From Streptomyces cathayae (lineage in GTDB: Bacteria; Actinomycetota; Actinomycetes; Streptomycetales; Streptomycetaceae), in contig NZ_CP121682.1 of NCBI RefSeq assembly GCF_029760955.1, positions 2,728,001-2,792,000 of the forward strand: a stretch of 64,000 bases of DNA, in the 5' to 3' direction. Below are positions 35,380 through 43,682 of this stretch, in pieces. The notes under the pieces were generated by a model. The model searched no databases. It was not told the DNA's origin and saw nothing but the letters and a program-made list of their open reading frames with translations. Each line of letters starts with the position of its first letter. The stretch's first letter is position 1. A program made the position numbers and the translations under genes.

Positions 35380-36138
35380 TCAGCGGCCCGCCTCCTTGGA
35401 CACCAGGGCCACCGCTTCGTCGACGTCGTCCGTGACGTGGAAGAGGAGCAGGTCCTTGTCGGCCGCCTTGCCCTGGGCGATGACCGTGCCGTGCAGCCAG
35501 TCGACCAGACCGCCCCAGTAGCCGGTGCCGAACAGGACGATGGGGAACTGGGTGATCTTCTGCGTCTGGACCAGGGTCAGGGCCTCGAAGAGTTCGTCGA
35601 GGGTGCCGAGTCCGCCGGGCAGGACCACGAAGCCCTGCGAGTACTTGACGAACATCAGCTTGCGCACGAAGAAGTACCGGAAGTTCAGACCGATGTCGAC
35701 GTAGCTGTTCAGCCCCTGCTCGAACGGCAGCTCGATGCCGAGGCCGACCGAGACGCCCTCGGCCTCGCACGCGCCCTTGTTGGCCGCTTCCATGGCCCCG
35801 GGGCCGCCGCCGGTGACCACCGCGAAGCCCGCCTCGACCAGTCCCCGGCCCAGCCGGACACCGGTCTCGTACTCCGGTGAGTCCAGCGGTGTGCGCGCCG
35901 AGCCGAAGACGCTGATGGCGGGCGGCAGCTCGGCGAGCGCGCCGAAGCCCTCGATGAACTCCGACTGGATGCGCAGCACCCGCCAGGGGTCGGTGTGCAC
36001 CCAGTCCGAGGGCGCGCGCCCGTCCAGCAGCCGCTGGTCCGTGGTGGTCGTCTGGACCTGGCTCCGCCTGCGGAGCACCGGGCCCAGGCGCTGTTCCTCC
36101 GGTGGGCTCTTCTTGCCCTCGGGGTTGCCAGTAGCCAT
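35380..36138 (-). CDS. LOG family protein (cytokinin riboside 5'-monophosphate phosphoribohydrolase type)
   Basis: 252 residues with ISVFGSARTPLDSPEYE, TGGGPGAMEAANKGA and the signature VVLPGGLGTLDELFEALT. LOG enzymes remove ribose phosphate from nucleotides; in M. tuberculosis Rv1205 is a LOG that makes cytokinins. ATG 36138 has GGAGGGAG upstream. It is divergent from no gene, following dapE on the same strand, and converges on folP2. The N-terminal 35 residues are a variable polar extension. Confidence 0.92.
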   Translation of the reverse strand: MATGNPEGKKSPPEEQRLGPVLRRRSQVQTTTTDQRLLDGRAPSDWVHTDPWRVLRIQSEFIEGFGALAELPPAISVFGSARTPLDSPEYETGVRLGRGLVEAGFAVVTGGGPGAMEAANKGACEAEGVSVGLGIELPFEQGLNSYVDIGLNFRYFFVRKLMFVKYSQGFVVLPGGLGTLDELFEALTLVQTQKITQFPIVLFGTGYWGGLVDWLHGTVIAQGKAADKDLLLFHVTDDVDEAVALVSKEAGR

Positions 36139-36278
36139 ATGTGCTCCCTCCTGTTGCCGTCTCCCCGCTCGGGGGACGCCGAGGCGCCGGGGAGAGATCG
36201 TTCCATTTCAGCGTAGATCTACGCGGGTTACGCGCGGGGGACGTCAGCATGTCCGCGGGACAGCGTTCCGAAACTCCC

Positions 36279-37358
36279 TCACGCGGTCAGCCAGGACCGC
36301 AGCCGTTCCTCCCCCGCCAGGATCTTCGCCGTGTCCACGCGTTCGTCCCGCTTGTGCGCCAGGTGCGGGTTGCCGGGACCGTAGTTGACCGCCGGGACGC
36401 CGAGCGCCGAGAAACGGGAGACGTCCGTCCAGCCGTACTTGGGCTGGGGGGTGCCGCCCACGGCCTCGATGAAGGCCGCCGCGGCCGGGTGGGACAGGCC
36501 GGGCAGGGCCGCACCGCTGTGGTCGTCGACGACGAACTCGGTCACGCCGCAGTCGGCGAAGACCTCCCGCACGTGGGCCAGCGCCTCTGCCTCCGAACGG
36601 TCGGGCGCGTAGCGGAAGTTCACGGTGACGACGCACTCGTCGGGGATGACGTTGCCGGCCACGCCCCCGGAGATGCCCACCGCGTTCATGCCCTCCCGGT
36701 ACTCCAGGCCGTCGATCACCGGGTGGCGCGGCTCGTAGGCGGCGAGGCGGGCGAGGACGGGGGCCGCCGCGTGGATCGCGTTGGAGCCCATCCAGCTCCG
36801 CGCGGAGTGGGCGCGCTCGCCCGTGGTCCTCAGCAGCACCCGGAGGGTGCCCTGGCAGCCGCCCTCCACCTGGCCGTCGGAGGGCTCGAGGAGCACCGCG
36901 AAGTCGCCCTCCAGCCAGTCGGGGTGCTGCTCGGCGACGTGCTTCAGCCCGTTGAGGTCCGCGGCGACCTCCTCGTTGTCGTAGAAGACGAAGGTCAGAT
37001 CCCGGTTGGGGGCGGGGACGGTGGCCGCGATGCGCAGCTGGACCGCCACACCCGCCTTCATGTCACAGGTGCCGCAGCCCCACAGCACGCCGTCCGCGTC
37101 GAGCCGGGAGGGGAGGTTGTCCGCGATCGGGACGGTGTCGATGTGGCCGGCGAGGATCACCCGCTCCGCGCGTCCGAGGTGCGTCCGGGCCACGACGTTG
37201 TTGCCGTACCGGTCGACCGTGAGGTGCGGCAGGTCGCGCAGGACGGACTCGATCGCGTCCGCGAGCGGCTTCTCGGTGCCGCTGACGGAGGGGAAGTCGA
37301 CGAGCCGCGCGGTCAGTCGTGCCGCGTCCAGGGTGAGGTCAAGCGGGATGTCGGCCAT
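36279..37358 (-). CDS. dapE: Succinyl-diaminopimelate desuccinylase
   Basis: 359 residues of M20 metallopeptidase. It shows LAGHIDTVPIADN, CDMKAGVAV, FYDNEEVA with the catalytic Glu, and the C-terminal PGNPHLAHKRDE motif. It hydrolyses N-succinyl-LL-diaminopimelate in lysine and peptidoglycan precursor synthesis. ATG 37358 (MADIPLDLTLD) is the family start. With dapC 2 kb away, it belongs to the succinylase DAP pathway. The gene has its own promoter region, shared with the divergent gene at 37440. Confidence 0.93.
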   Translation of the reverse strand: MADIPLDLTLDAARLTARLVDFPSVSGTEKPLADAIESVLRDLPHLTVDRYGNNVVARTHLGRAERVILAGHIDTVPIADNLPSRLDADGVLWGCGTCDMKAGVAVQLRIAATVPAPNRDLTFVFYDNEEVAADLNGLKHVAEQHPDWLEGDFAVLLEPSDGQVEGGCQGTLRVLLRTTGERAHSARSWMGSNAIHAAAPVLARLAAYEPRHPVIDGLEYREGMNAVGISGGVAGNVIPDECVVTVNFRYAPDRSEAEALAHVREVFADCGVTEFVVDDHSGAALPGLSHPAAAAFIEAVGGTPQPKYGWTDVSRFSALGVPAVNYGPGNPHLAHKRDERVDTAKILAGEERLRSWLTA

Positions 37359-37439
37359 GACGTCGACCCTAACGCGCGGGTCCGGGCACACTGCCCACAC
37401 CCGGCACACACGCCTCGTACTCTCCAGTACCTTGTACGC

Positions 37440-38513
37440 GTGTCAGAGCCACCTCTTCCTTCCAGGCGCCGGGGCCGTCTCCTCCGCTTCGGGGCGGCCT
37501 CCGTGGTTCTCCTCGGAGTCGCCGGCTACCTCGCGGTCCAGTACGACTCGGGGGGCGGCAGCGGGCCGGGCTGCCGCGTCGTGTCGGGCAAGGGCGACGG
37601 AGCCACGTACGAGTTCACTCCGGAGCAGGCGGTGAACGCGGCGACGATCACCGCCGTGGGCACCGCGCGCGAACTGCCCGAGCGGGCCGTGACGATCGCG
37701 TTGGCGACGGCCCTCCAGGAGTCGGCGCTGCGGAACATCGACTACGGCGACCGCGACTCGCTCGGCCTGTTCCAGCAGCGGCCCTCGCAGGGCTGGGGCA
37801 CACCGGAGGAGATCATGGACCCGGTGTACTCGGCGGAGAAGTTCTACGAGGGCCTGGAGAAGGTGCCGGGCTACACCCGGCTGCCGCTCACCGTCGCCGC
37901 GCAGCGGGTGCAGCTCAGCGGCTTCCCGCAGGCGTACGCCAAGCACGAGCCGGACGCCACCCTGCTGGCCGCCGCCCTCACCGGTCACTCGGCGGCCACC
38001 CTGACCTGCAAGGGCCGCCCGGGGACGGCCCGTGCGGCGGGTACCGACGCGGTGCGCGCGGCGCTGGCCCGGGACTTCGGAGGGGGCACGCTGGAGCCCG
38101 CCGGTGCCGAGGTGAGCGACACGGCGGACCCCTCGGCCCCCTCCCCCGTGCCGCCCGCGTCGTCGCCCCCGCCCGACGCTCCCGACGCGCCCTTGGCGGA
38201 TGCCGACGTCGACTCCGACGGGCGGACCGTGACGCTGTCGGTCCGCGCCGACGCCGACGCGGGACGGAAGGCCGGGGCACAGGGCTGGCAGCTCGCGCAC
38301 TGGGCCGTGGCCAACGCCTCCGAGTTGCGCCTGGAGCGGGTGGCGTACGCCGGACGGGAGTGGACCGCGGGGAACGCCGGCCACCAGTGGCGCACGCTCG
38401 ACGGCGAGACCGCCGGTGAGAACGGCGGCGAGACCGACGGCAAGAACGGTGGAAAGAACACCGGGGCCGCGGGCGACGGCGCGGGCGAGGTCCGGATCAC
38501 GACCGCGCGGTAG
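37440..38513 (+). CDS. Membrane-anchored lysozyme-like protein (often listed as heavy-metal transporter)
   Basis: 357 residues. A signal anchor (FGAASVVLLGVAGYLAVQ) precedes a helical domain with ATALQESALRNIDYGDRDSL and GLFQQRPSQGWG, a pattern like the lysozyme/lytic transglycosylase fold with Glu between two helices. A Pro/Ser linker and a beta-rich C-terminal domain follow. I infer a cell-wall enzyme or structural relative. A metal-transport label has no visible support. GTG 37440 sits 6 nt after TACCTT (37428-37433), so the mRNA is probably leaderless. Confidence 0.75.
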   Translation: MSEPPLPSRRRGRLLRFGAASVVLLGVAGYLAVQYDSGGGSGPGCRVVSGKGDGATYEFTPEQAVNAATITAVGTARELPERAVTIALATALQESALRNIDYGDRDSLGLFQQRPSQGWGTPEEIMDPVYSAEKFYEGLEKVPGYTRLPLTVAAQRVQLSGFPQAYAKHEPDATLLAAALTGHSAATLTCKGRPGTARAAGTDAVRAALARDFGGGTLEPAGAEVSDTADPSAPSPVPPASSPPPDAPDAPLADADVDSDGRTVTLSVRADADAGRKAGAQGWQLAHWAVANASELRLERVAYAGREWTAGNAGHQWRTLDGETAGENGGETDGKNGGKNTGAAGDGAGEVRITTAR

Positions 38514-38848
38514 CCCCCACAGGGGCGCCGCACAGTGGTGCGAGAGGTCGCCCCCAGGGGTTGTCCGGAGTGCGGGCCGCTGACGGCGTGCGCGAGGTGT
38601 CGCGTCGTCAGCCCCGGTCCGGCGGTGTCCCTTGGGGCCGCGCCGCCGTAACCATTCGCCAGCCCGCCGGACCGCGCACCGTTCGTCCGCTTTTACGCCC
38701 AGCCGATCATGCGACGCATTGCCAACTCTTTACGTCGCCCTGCCGCAACCTTCCCTGCCCTCGAGCGGTATTCACTGCGTCCGAGCCCGGGGATCGACCG
38801 CCGGGTCCGGACGGACACGCCATCGTCCCCTCCCGCTCAAGGAGCACC
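38514..38848. promoter_or_regulatory. Intergenic region before the small secreted protein
   Basis: 335 nt without a recognisable gene. Its right half (38690-38790) is locally AT-richer (TTTTACG, CATTGCC, TTTACG) and probably carries the promoter of the following gene. No clear terminator found. Confidence 0.4.
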
Positions 38849-39130
38849 ATGTCCCTCCCCCTGACCCGCCGGATCGCCCGTGCCGCGCTGCTCGTCGCCG
38901 CCGGAGCGGCCGCCGGGGTCGGTGCGGCCGGTTCCGCCGTCGCGGCCCCGGCGCTGCCGGCCACCCCGAACGTCGGCGGGCTGACCGCCCTGGACGGGTC
39001 GAACCTGGCCTCCCCCGTGAACGACACGACGCAGGTCGTCAACGACGCCACGGGCACCACCGGCTCCCTCCCCCTGGACGGCGTGCCGACCGCCCGGACC
39101 CTGCCGGCCGCGTCGCTGCCGATCGGCTGA
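38849..39130 (+). CDS. Small secreted protein with signal peptide
   Basis: 93 residues. A typical signal peptide (RRIARAALLVAAGAAAGVGAAG, cut after AVAAPA) precedes a short mature chain rich in Thr, Asn and Leu (TPNVGGLTALDGSNL, TTQVVNDATGTTG). ATG 38849 follows AAGGAG. Similar Streptomyces proteins are sometimes called ATP-binding, which I cannot support. It resembles short cell-surface proteins but lacks chaplin motifs. The function is unknown. Confidence 0.75.
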   Translation: MSLPLTRRIARAALLVAAGAAAGVGAAGSAVAAPALPATPNVGGLTALDGSNLASPVNDTTQVVNDATGTTGSLPLDGVPTARTLPAASLPIG

Positions 39131-39265
39131 GCCCACCCCCACCGCCCCGGCCCGTACGCCGGTGCGTGCCCCCCACCACGCGGACGGGGCCCGGGTTCCC
39201 CCGGGCCCCGTCCGCGCACGTCGTGCACTCCACGGCGTCACGCCCGCCGCGTCGTGTTCGCCGCG

Positions 39266-40363
39266 TCACGCCTTCAGTCGCTCCACCGCCGCGCGGACGC
39301 GCTCGTCCGTGGCGGTCACGGCGACGCGTACGAACTTCTCGCCCGCCGGGCCGTAGAAGTCGCCCGGCGCGACCAGGACGCCGCGCTCGGCGAGGCGGCC
39401 GACGGTGTCCCAGCAGGACTCGTCGCGGGTGGCCCACAGGTAGAGCCCGGCCTCGCTGTGCTCGATCCGGAAGCCGTGCCCCAGAAGGGCCATCCGCAGG
39501 GCGGTGCGGCGGGCCGCGTACCGCTCGCGCTGGACGCGCACGTGCTCGTCGTCGCCCAGGGCCGCCACCATGGCCGCCTGGGTGGGCGCCGAGGTCATCA
39601 TGCCGCCGTGCTTGCGGATCTGCAGCAGCGGCCCGAGGACGTCGGGGTCACCGGCCAGGAAGGCGGCGCGGTAGCCCGCGAGGTTGGACCGCTTGGACAG
39701 CGAGTGCACGGAGACGATGCCCTCGTACGAGCCGCCGTTGACGTCGGGGTGCAGCACCGAGACCGGTTCGGCGTCCCAGCCCAGTTCGAGGTAGCACTCG
39801 TCGGAGAAGACGAGGACGCCGTGTTCACGGGCCCAGGCGACGATCCGGGTCAGCTCCGCCTTGGAGAGCACCTTGCCCGTCGGGTTGGACGGGGAGTTCA
39901 GCCAGAGGAGCTTCAGGCCCGCCGGGTCCAGTGCGGTCGGGTCGTCGTACGCCTCGTGCTCCGCGCGGGCCAGGCGGGCGCCGACCTCGTACGTCGGATA
40001 GGCCAGGCGCGGGTACGCCACCCGGTCGCCGGGACCGAGGCCCAGCTGGGTGGGGAGCCAGGCGACCAGTTCCTTGGAGCCGACGACCGGCAGCACATGG
40101 CGGTGGGTGATCTCACGGGCCCCCAGGCGACGCTCCACCCAGTGGGTGAGCGCGTCGCGCAGTTCCGGGGTGCCCCAGACCGTGGGATAGCCCGGGGAGT
40201 CCGCCGCGGCGATCAGGGCTTTCTGGATCCGTTCGGGGACCGGGTCGACGGGGGTGCCGACCGAGAGGTCGACGATGCCGTCGGGGTGCCCGGCGGCCGT
40301 CTTCTTGTAGGGCTCCAGCTTGTCCCAGGGGAAGGTGGGCAGCCGGTCGGAGACTGCGGACAC
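39266..40363 (-). CDS. dapC: Succinyldiaminopimelate transaminase
   Basis: 365 residues of class I/II aminotransferase. It contains LPVVGSKELVAWLP, NSPSNPTGKVLS, VFSDECYLELGW, and the PLP lysine in SVHSLSKRSNLAGYR. It converts N-succinyl-2-amino-6-ketopimelate with glutamate. GTG 40363 (VSAVSDRLPTFPWDKL) fits family length; the longer frame to 40411 is not needed. The fdxA-dapC order on this strand is the same as in mycobacteria. Confidence 0.92.
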   Translation of the reverse strand: MSAVSDRLPTFPWDKLEPYKKTAAGHPDGIVDLSVGTPVDPVPERIQKALIAAADSPGYPTVWGTPELRDALTHWVERRLGAREITHRHVLPVVGSKELVAWLPTQLGLGPGDRVAYPRLAYPTYEVGARLARAEHEAYDDPTALDPAGLKLLWLNSPSNPTGKVLSKAELTRIVAWAREHGVLVFSDECYLELGWDAEPVSVLHPDVNGGSYEGIVSVHSLSKRSNLAGYRAAFLAGDPDVLGPLLQIRKHGGMMTSAPTQAAMVAALGDDEHVRVQRERYAARRTALRMALLGHGFRIEHSEAGLYLWATRDESCWDTVGRLAERGVLVAPGDFYGPAGEKFVRVAVTATDERVRAAVERLKA

Positions 40364-40424
40364 GGGTTCTGGCTCACTTTCTGGTGCGGCACTGCTGCCG
40401 CGCTGCTGCACCGGTACGGCAAAC

Positions 40425-40476
40425 GCCTCGGCCCCGTACGGCGATCGGATGCGATCGGACCGTACGGAGCCGAGGC
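40425..40476 (-). terminator. Large hairpin between fdxA and dapC
   Basis: GCCTCGGCCCCGTACGG and CCGTACGGAGCCGAGGC pair with one mismatch; the 18-nt loop holds CGATCGGATGCGATCGG. It lies after fdxA and overlaps the dapC promoter region, so attenuation of dapC is possible. Confidence 0.7.
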
Positions 40477-40509
40477 GGCACGGACGTGCGGGCCGCGCGC
40501 AACGGCAGA

Positions 40510-40540
40510 CCCCGGATTCCGGGGCGCACCGCCGGTGCGC
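40510..40540 (-). terminator. Short hairpins directly after fdxA
   Basis: CCCCGGATTCCGGGG (40510-40524) and GCGCAC/GTGCGC with loop CGCCG (40524-40540), within 13-45 nt of the fdxA stop at 40553. Confidence 0.55.
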
Positions 40541-40552
40541 GATCAGCGCGTT

Positions 40553-40870
40553 CTAGGCCTGCGGCGGCAGCGCGGCGATGAACGGGTGGTCTCGCTCGAT
40601 CAGCCCCAGCTTGCTGGCACCGCCGGGCGAGCCGAGGTCGTCGAAGAACTCGACGTTCGCCTTGTAGTAGTCCTTCCACTCCTCGGGAGTGTCGTCCTCG
40701 TAGAAGATGGCCTCGACCGGGCAGACCGGTTCACAGGCGCCGCAGTCGACACATTCGTCCGGGTGGATGTACAAGGACCGCTGGCCCTCGTAGATGCAGT
40801 CGACCGGGCACTCCTCGATGCACGCCTTGTCCTTCACGTCGACACAAGGCTGCGCGATGACGTAGGTCAC
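40553..40870 (-). CDS. fdxA: 7Fe ferredoxin
   Basis: 105 residues. Cluster ligands are in CVDVKDKACIEECPVDC (3Fe-4S and shared Cys) and CVDCGACEPVCPVEA (4Fe-4S), followed by the usual EEWKDYYKANVEFFDDLGSPGG tail. It is an electron carrier of the seven-iron actinobacterial type. GTG 40870 follows GGAGG. The dapC gene lies downstream on the same strand. Confidence 0.95.
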   Translation of the reverse strand: MTYVIAQPCVDVKDKACIEECPVDCIYEGQRSLYIHPDECVDCGACEPVCPVEAIFYEDDTPEEWKDYYKANVEFFDDLGSPGGASKLGLIERDHPFIAALPPQA

Positions 40871-41010
40871 GCTGTCGTTCCTCCTCGATTGGGCGCCGGC
40901 GGGCCTCCTCAGGCTCCGCCGCCTGGCGCGCGGGAGCGCGGCGTCGTCGATGCCCGCCCCTAGTATCTCCGTTCCGGGGCAAGATCCGAACAGGAGGGGT
41001 GAACTGACCT

Positions 41011-42048
41011 GTGGAAATATCTGCGGCCGGGCGTCTCGAGGTCCGCATCACCGCTGCTGACGTGGGCAAACGGGTCTCCGTACGAAGCTTGATCCCACAC
41101 GGTCCACCGGGTGAGAGGTTCACCGACACGGTCGGGGTTCTCACATCATGGGACAACGGTGTGCTGCGGATCACACGAAAGAGCGGGGAAAGCATCCGCA
41201 TCGCGGAATCCGCCCTGGTCGCGGGCAAGGTGGTGCCGTCCGCCCCGGCCCGCAGGCGCGGTCCGGCCGCCTCGTACGAGGAACTGGCGCGGGTGGCCGC
41301 GCGGGCGTGGCGGCCGGTGGAGAGCGAGCGGCTGGGCGACTGGGAGCTGAGGGCGGCGGCCGGCTTCACCCGCCGGGCCAACTCCGTGCTGCCGCTCGGC
41401 GACCCGGGTGTGCCGCTGGACGAGGCGCTGACGGCCGTACGCCGCTGGTACGCCGACCGGGGGCTGCCCGCCTGCCTCCAGACGGCGACCGGCGCCGCGG
41501 GCGCGCAGGAGCAGTTGTGCGCGGAGCTGGAACGGCGGGGCTGGGTGCGCGAGGTGACCGCCGAGCTGTGGATCGGCGGCCTCGCCCCGATCGCCGACCC
41601 GGCCGACCCGGCCGACCCGGCCGAGGGCTCCGAGGTCGTGCTGTCCCGGGAGGCCGACGAGGCGTGGCTCAGGCGCTACCGGCGCAGGGGCGTGAGCGAG
41701 GTGGCCCTGGAGGTCCTGAACAGCGGCCCCTCAGTGTGGTTCGCGACCGTGCCGGGCGGGTCCGCGCCGGACGCGATCGGGCGGTGCGTCGTCGACGGGC
41801 GGTGGGCGGGCTTCGCGGCGGTCAAGGTGGACCCGGCGCGGCGGCGGCGCGGACTTGCGACGGCCGTGATGGCGGCGCTGGCCCGGCGGGCGCTGGACGA
41901 GGGCGCGTCGGCCGCGTGGCTCCAGGTCGAGGAGGACAACGTGGAAGCACGCGCCCTGTACGACAGGATGGGCTTCGCCACGCATCACACGTACCACCAC
42001 TACCGCGCGCCCGGCTCACCGGCTCCGGCAGGTGACGGATCGCCGTGA
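41011..42048 (+). CDS. GNAT family N-acetyltransferase with N-terminal SH3-like domain
   Basis: 345 residues. An N-terminal beta-barrel segment (VGKRVSVRSLIPHG, VGVLTSWDNGVLRITRKSGE, about 1-75) precedes a first GNAT-like half and a C-terminal GNAT domain with VDPARRRRGLATAVM and EEDNVEARALYDRMGF, the acetyl-CoA site. Histone-acetyltransferase-like enzymes of Streptomyces with this layout are common. GTG 41011 (VEISAAGRLEVRIT). A TAGTAT box at 40963-40968 is a good -10, giving a leader of about 35 nt. The acceptor is unknown. Confidence 0.85.
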   Translation: MEISAAGRLEVRITAADVGKRVSVRSLIPHGPPGERFTDTVGVLTSWDNGVLRITRKSGESIRIAESALVAGKVVPSAPARRRGPAASYEELARVAARAWRPVESERLGDWELRAAAGFTRRANSVLPLGDPGVPLDEALTAVRRWYADRGLPACLQTATGAAGAQEQLCAELERRGWVREVTAELWIGGLAPIADPADPADPAEGSEVVLSREADEAWLRRYRRRGVSEVALEVLNSGPSVWFATVPGGSAPDAIGRCVVDGRWAGFAAVKVDPARRRRGLATAVMAALARRALDEGASAAWLQVEEDNVEARALYDRMGFATHHTYHHYRAPGSPAPAGDGSP

Positions 42049-42065
42049 GAGGGCACTGACCGGTT

Positions 42066-42917
42066 ATGCGCTCCCCCCGCCCCCCGTCCCCGGAACGGTC
42101 CGCCGAACTGCGACGGCGGTTCACCGAGGAGGCCCGCTCCGAGCAGCCGGACCTGTCCGCGCTCTGCCTGCTGGTCGGTGCGGAGGCGGACGGCACGCTG
42201 GACGAGGCGGGCATGGACACCGCGCAGATCGAGCTGGACGCGCTGGCCGGCCGGCTCCCCTACCGGCCCGGCTCCCCGCACGCCTGGGCGACGGCGCTGC
42301 GGGAGCTGCTGGGCGAGCGGTGCGGATTCCACGGCACCCCGGGCGACTACCGGCGCCTGGAGTCGTCGCTGCTGCACGAGGTGCTGCGCCGCCGGCGCGG
42401 GCTGCCGATCCTGCTGTCGGTGGTGTGGCTGGAGGTGGCCCGGCGGGCGGGCGCCCCGGTGTACGGGGTCGCGCTGCCCGGACATTTCGTGGTGGGCCTC
42501 GGAAAGGCGGAGCAGCGGGTGCTCGTCGATCCCTTCGACGGGGGGCGGGTGCTGACCGGGGCCGACGCGGATCTGCTGGTCGCCGGGGCCACGGGGGCAC
42601 CGCTGGACGCGTCGATGCTGACGCCGGCCGATCCGCTGGACGTCGTCCTGCGCATCCTGAACAACATCCGGGCCTGGGCGTCCGCCCGCCCGGAGCGGTC
42701 GGACGTGGCGCTGTGGGCGGTGGAGCTGTCCCTGCTGCTCCCCTCCCGGCCGGCCCGGCTGCGGTACGAGCGGGCTCAGCTGCTGGTGCAGCGCGGTGAC
42801 TTCGCCGACGGCGCGGACGAGCTGGAGGCGTACGCCGAGGTGGTGGCCGCGGTGGACGAGCCGACCGCGGAGCGGATCCGGGGCCAGGCCCGAGCGGCAC
42901 GGGCCCTGCTCAACTAG
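42066..42917 (+). CDS. SirB1/transglutaminase-like family protein
   Basis: 283 residues. GDYRRLESSLLHEVLRRRRG, GLPILLSVVWLEVARRAG and PGHFVVGLG with a TPR-like C-terminus match the SirB1 (PF13369) group with a degenerate transglutaminase fold. No catalytic Cys is visible at the position seen in true transglutaminases. It starts 18 nt after the GNAT stop, so it is probably an operon partner. Function unknown, perhaps a stress or SirB-type adaptor. Confidence 0.87.
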   Translation: MRSPRPPSPERSAELRRRFTEEARSEQPDLSALCLLVGAEADGTLDEAGMDTAQIELDALAGRLPYRPGSPHAWATALRELLGERCGFHGTPGDYRRLESSLLHEVLRRRRGLPILLSVVWLEVARRAGAPVYGVALPGHFVVGLGKAEQRVLVDPFDGGRVLTGADADLLVAGATGAPLDASMLTPADPLDVVLRILNNIRAWASARPERSDVALWAVELSLLLPSRPARLRYERAQLLVQRGDFADGADELEAYAEVVAAVDEPTAERIRGQARAARALLN

Positions 42918-42964
42918 GGGGCGATCTCGGCCAGGGGGTCTGGAGCACCGATCGCATGACTATC

Positions 42965-43000
42965 TTGACATAGGTATGCCCGGATACTTATCATCTTCTG
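42965..43000 (+). promoter_or_regulatory. marR promoter with operator-like palindrome
   Basis: TTGACA (42965-42970), 18-nt spacer, TATCAT (42989-42994), then GTG six nt later, which implies a leaderless start. The spacer holds an inverted GTATGC/GGATAC (42974-42987), a likely MarR autorepression site. Confidence 0.7.
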
Positions 43001-43474
43001 GTGTCCAGCAGCAGTGCCCCCGAACAGCGCGTCGCGCACGTGAGCTCCGAGCTCGCGGCGTGCCTGCCCGCGCTGCACCGGGCCCTGGACCGGCGGGTGG
43101 CGAGCGAGTATCCGCACCCGAAGCCGTCCGAGGGGCAGCTCGCCCTGCTGAGGTTCGTCGCCCGGCGTGAGGGCGCCACGGTGCGCGAGGCGGCCGAGGC
43201 GCTGCTGATGAAGCCCAACAACGTCAGCGCGCTGGTCTCCCAGCTCACGGAGCGGGGAGAGCTGGAGCGGCGGCAGGACGGCGCCGACAAGCGGATCGCC
43301 CACCTCCACCTCACCGAGGCCTCGCGGCAGCGCATCGCCGAGGTGGACACTCTCGAGCAGAGCCATCTCGGCCGGGCACTGCAGTCCCTCACCGACGGTG
43401 AGCTGGACGCACTCGGTTCCGCCGTCGGCGCGCTGAAAGCACTGGCCCGGCACCTCCACCCGGCCGCCCACTGA
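43001..43474 (+). CDS. MarR family transcriptional regulator
   Basis: 157 residues. The winged helix spans EGQLALLRFVARREGATVRE, AEALLMKPNNVSALVSQLTE and the wing ERRQDGADKRIAHLHLTE. The helices before and after make the dimer. It probably represses the downstream MFS exporter and itself, and ligand binding (often phenolics or drugs) would relieve this. GTG 43001 is six bases after the -10, consistent with leaderless translation. Confidence 0.92.
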   Translation: MSSSSAPEQRVAHVSSELAACLPALHRALDRRVASEYPHPKPSEGQLALLRFVARREGATVREAAEALLMKPNNVSALVSQLTERGELERRQDGADKRIAHLHLTEASRQRIAEVDTLEQSHLGRALQSLTDGELDALGSAVGALKALARHLHPAAH

Positions 43475-43519
43475 CGAGGGCCTCACCGCTCCTCTCCCTT
43501 TCCCCAGGGCAGTCCGTCC

Positions 43520-43543
43520 CCCCGAAGCAGTGCTGCTTCGGGG
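43520..43543 (+). terminator. Hairpin between marR and MFS gene
   Basis: CCCCGAAGCAG, TG, CTGCTTCGGGG: an 11-bp perfect stem. It may terminate marR or attenuate the exporter transcript. Confidence 0.7.
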
Positions 43544-43587
43544 CGGTTCCCCGTGGGCCGACCCGCTCACGGCCCGGCCCCGCACAC

Positions 43588-43624
43588 CCGACTGCCCGGC
43601 TGCCCGGCTGCCCGGCTGCCCGCC
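43588..43624 (+). repeat. 8-bp tandem repeat CTGCCCGG
   Basis: About four copies of CTGCCCGG in the untranslated stretch upstream of the MFS ATG. Slippage here could change leader length. Confidence 0.7.
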
Positions 43625-43682
43625 CGCGGTCGTGCGCCGCGCGGTTCGTTCGTCCCCTTCAGAGAAAGAAACGGCTTCCTTC

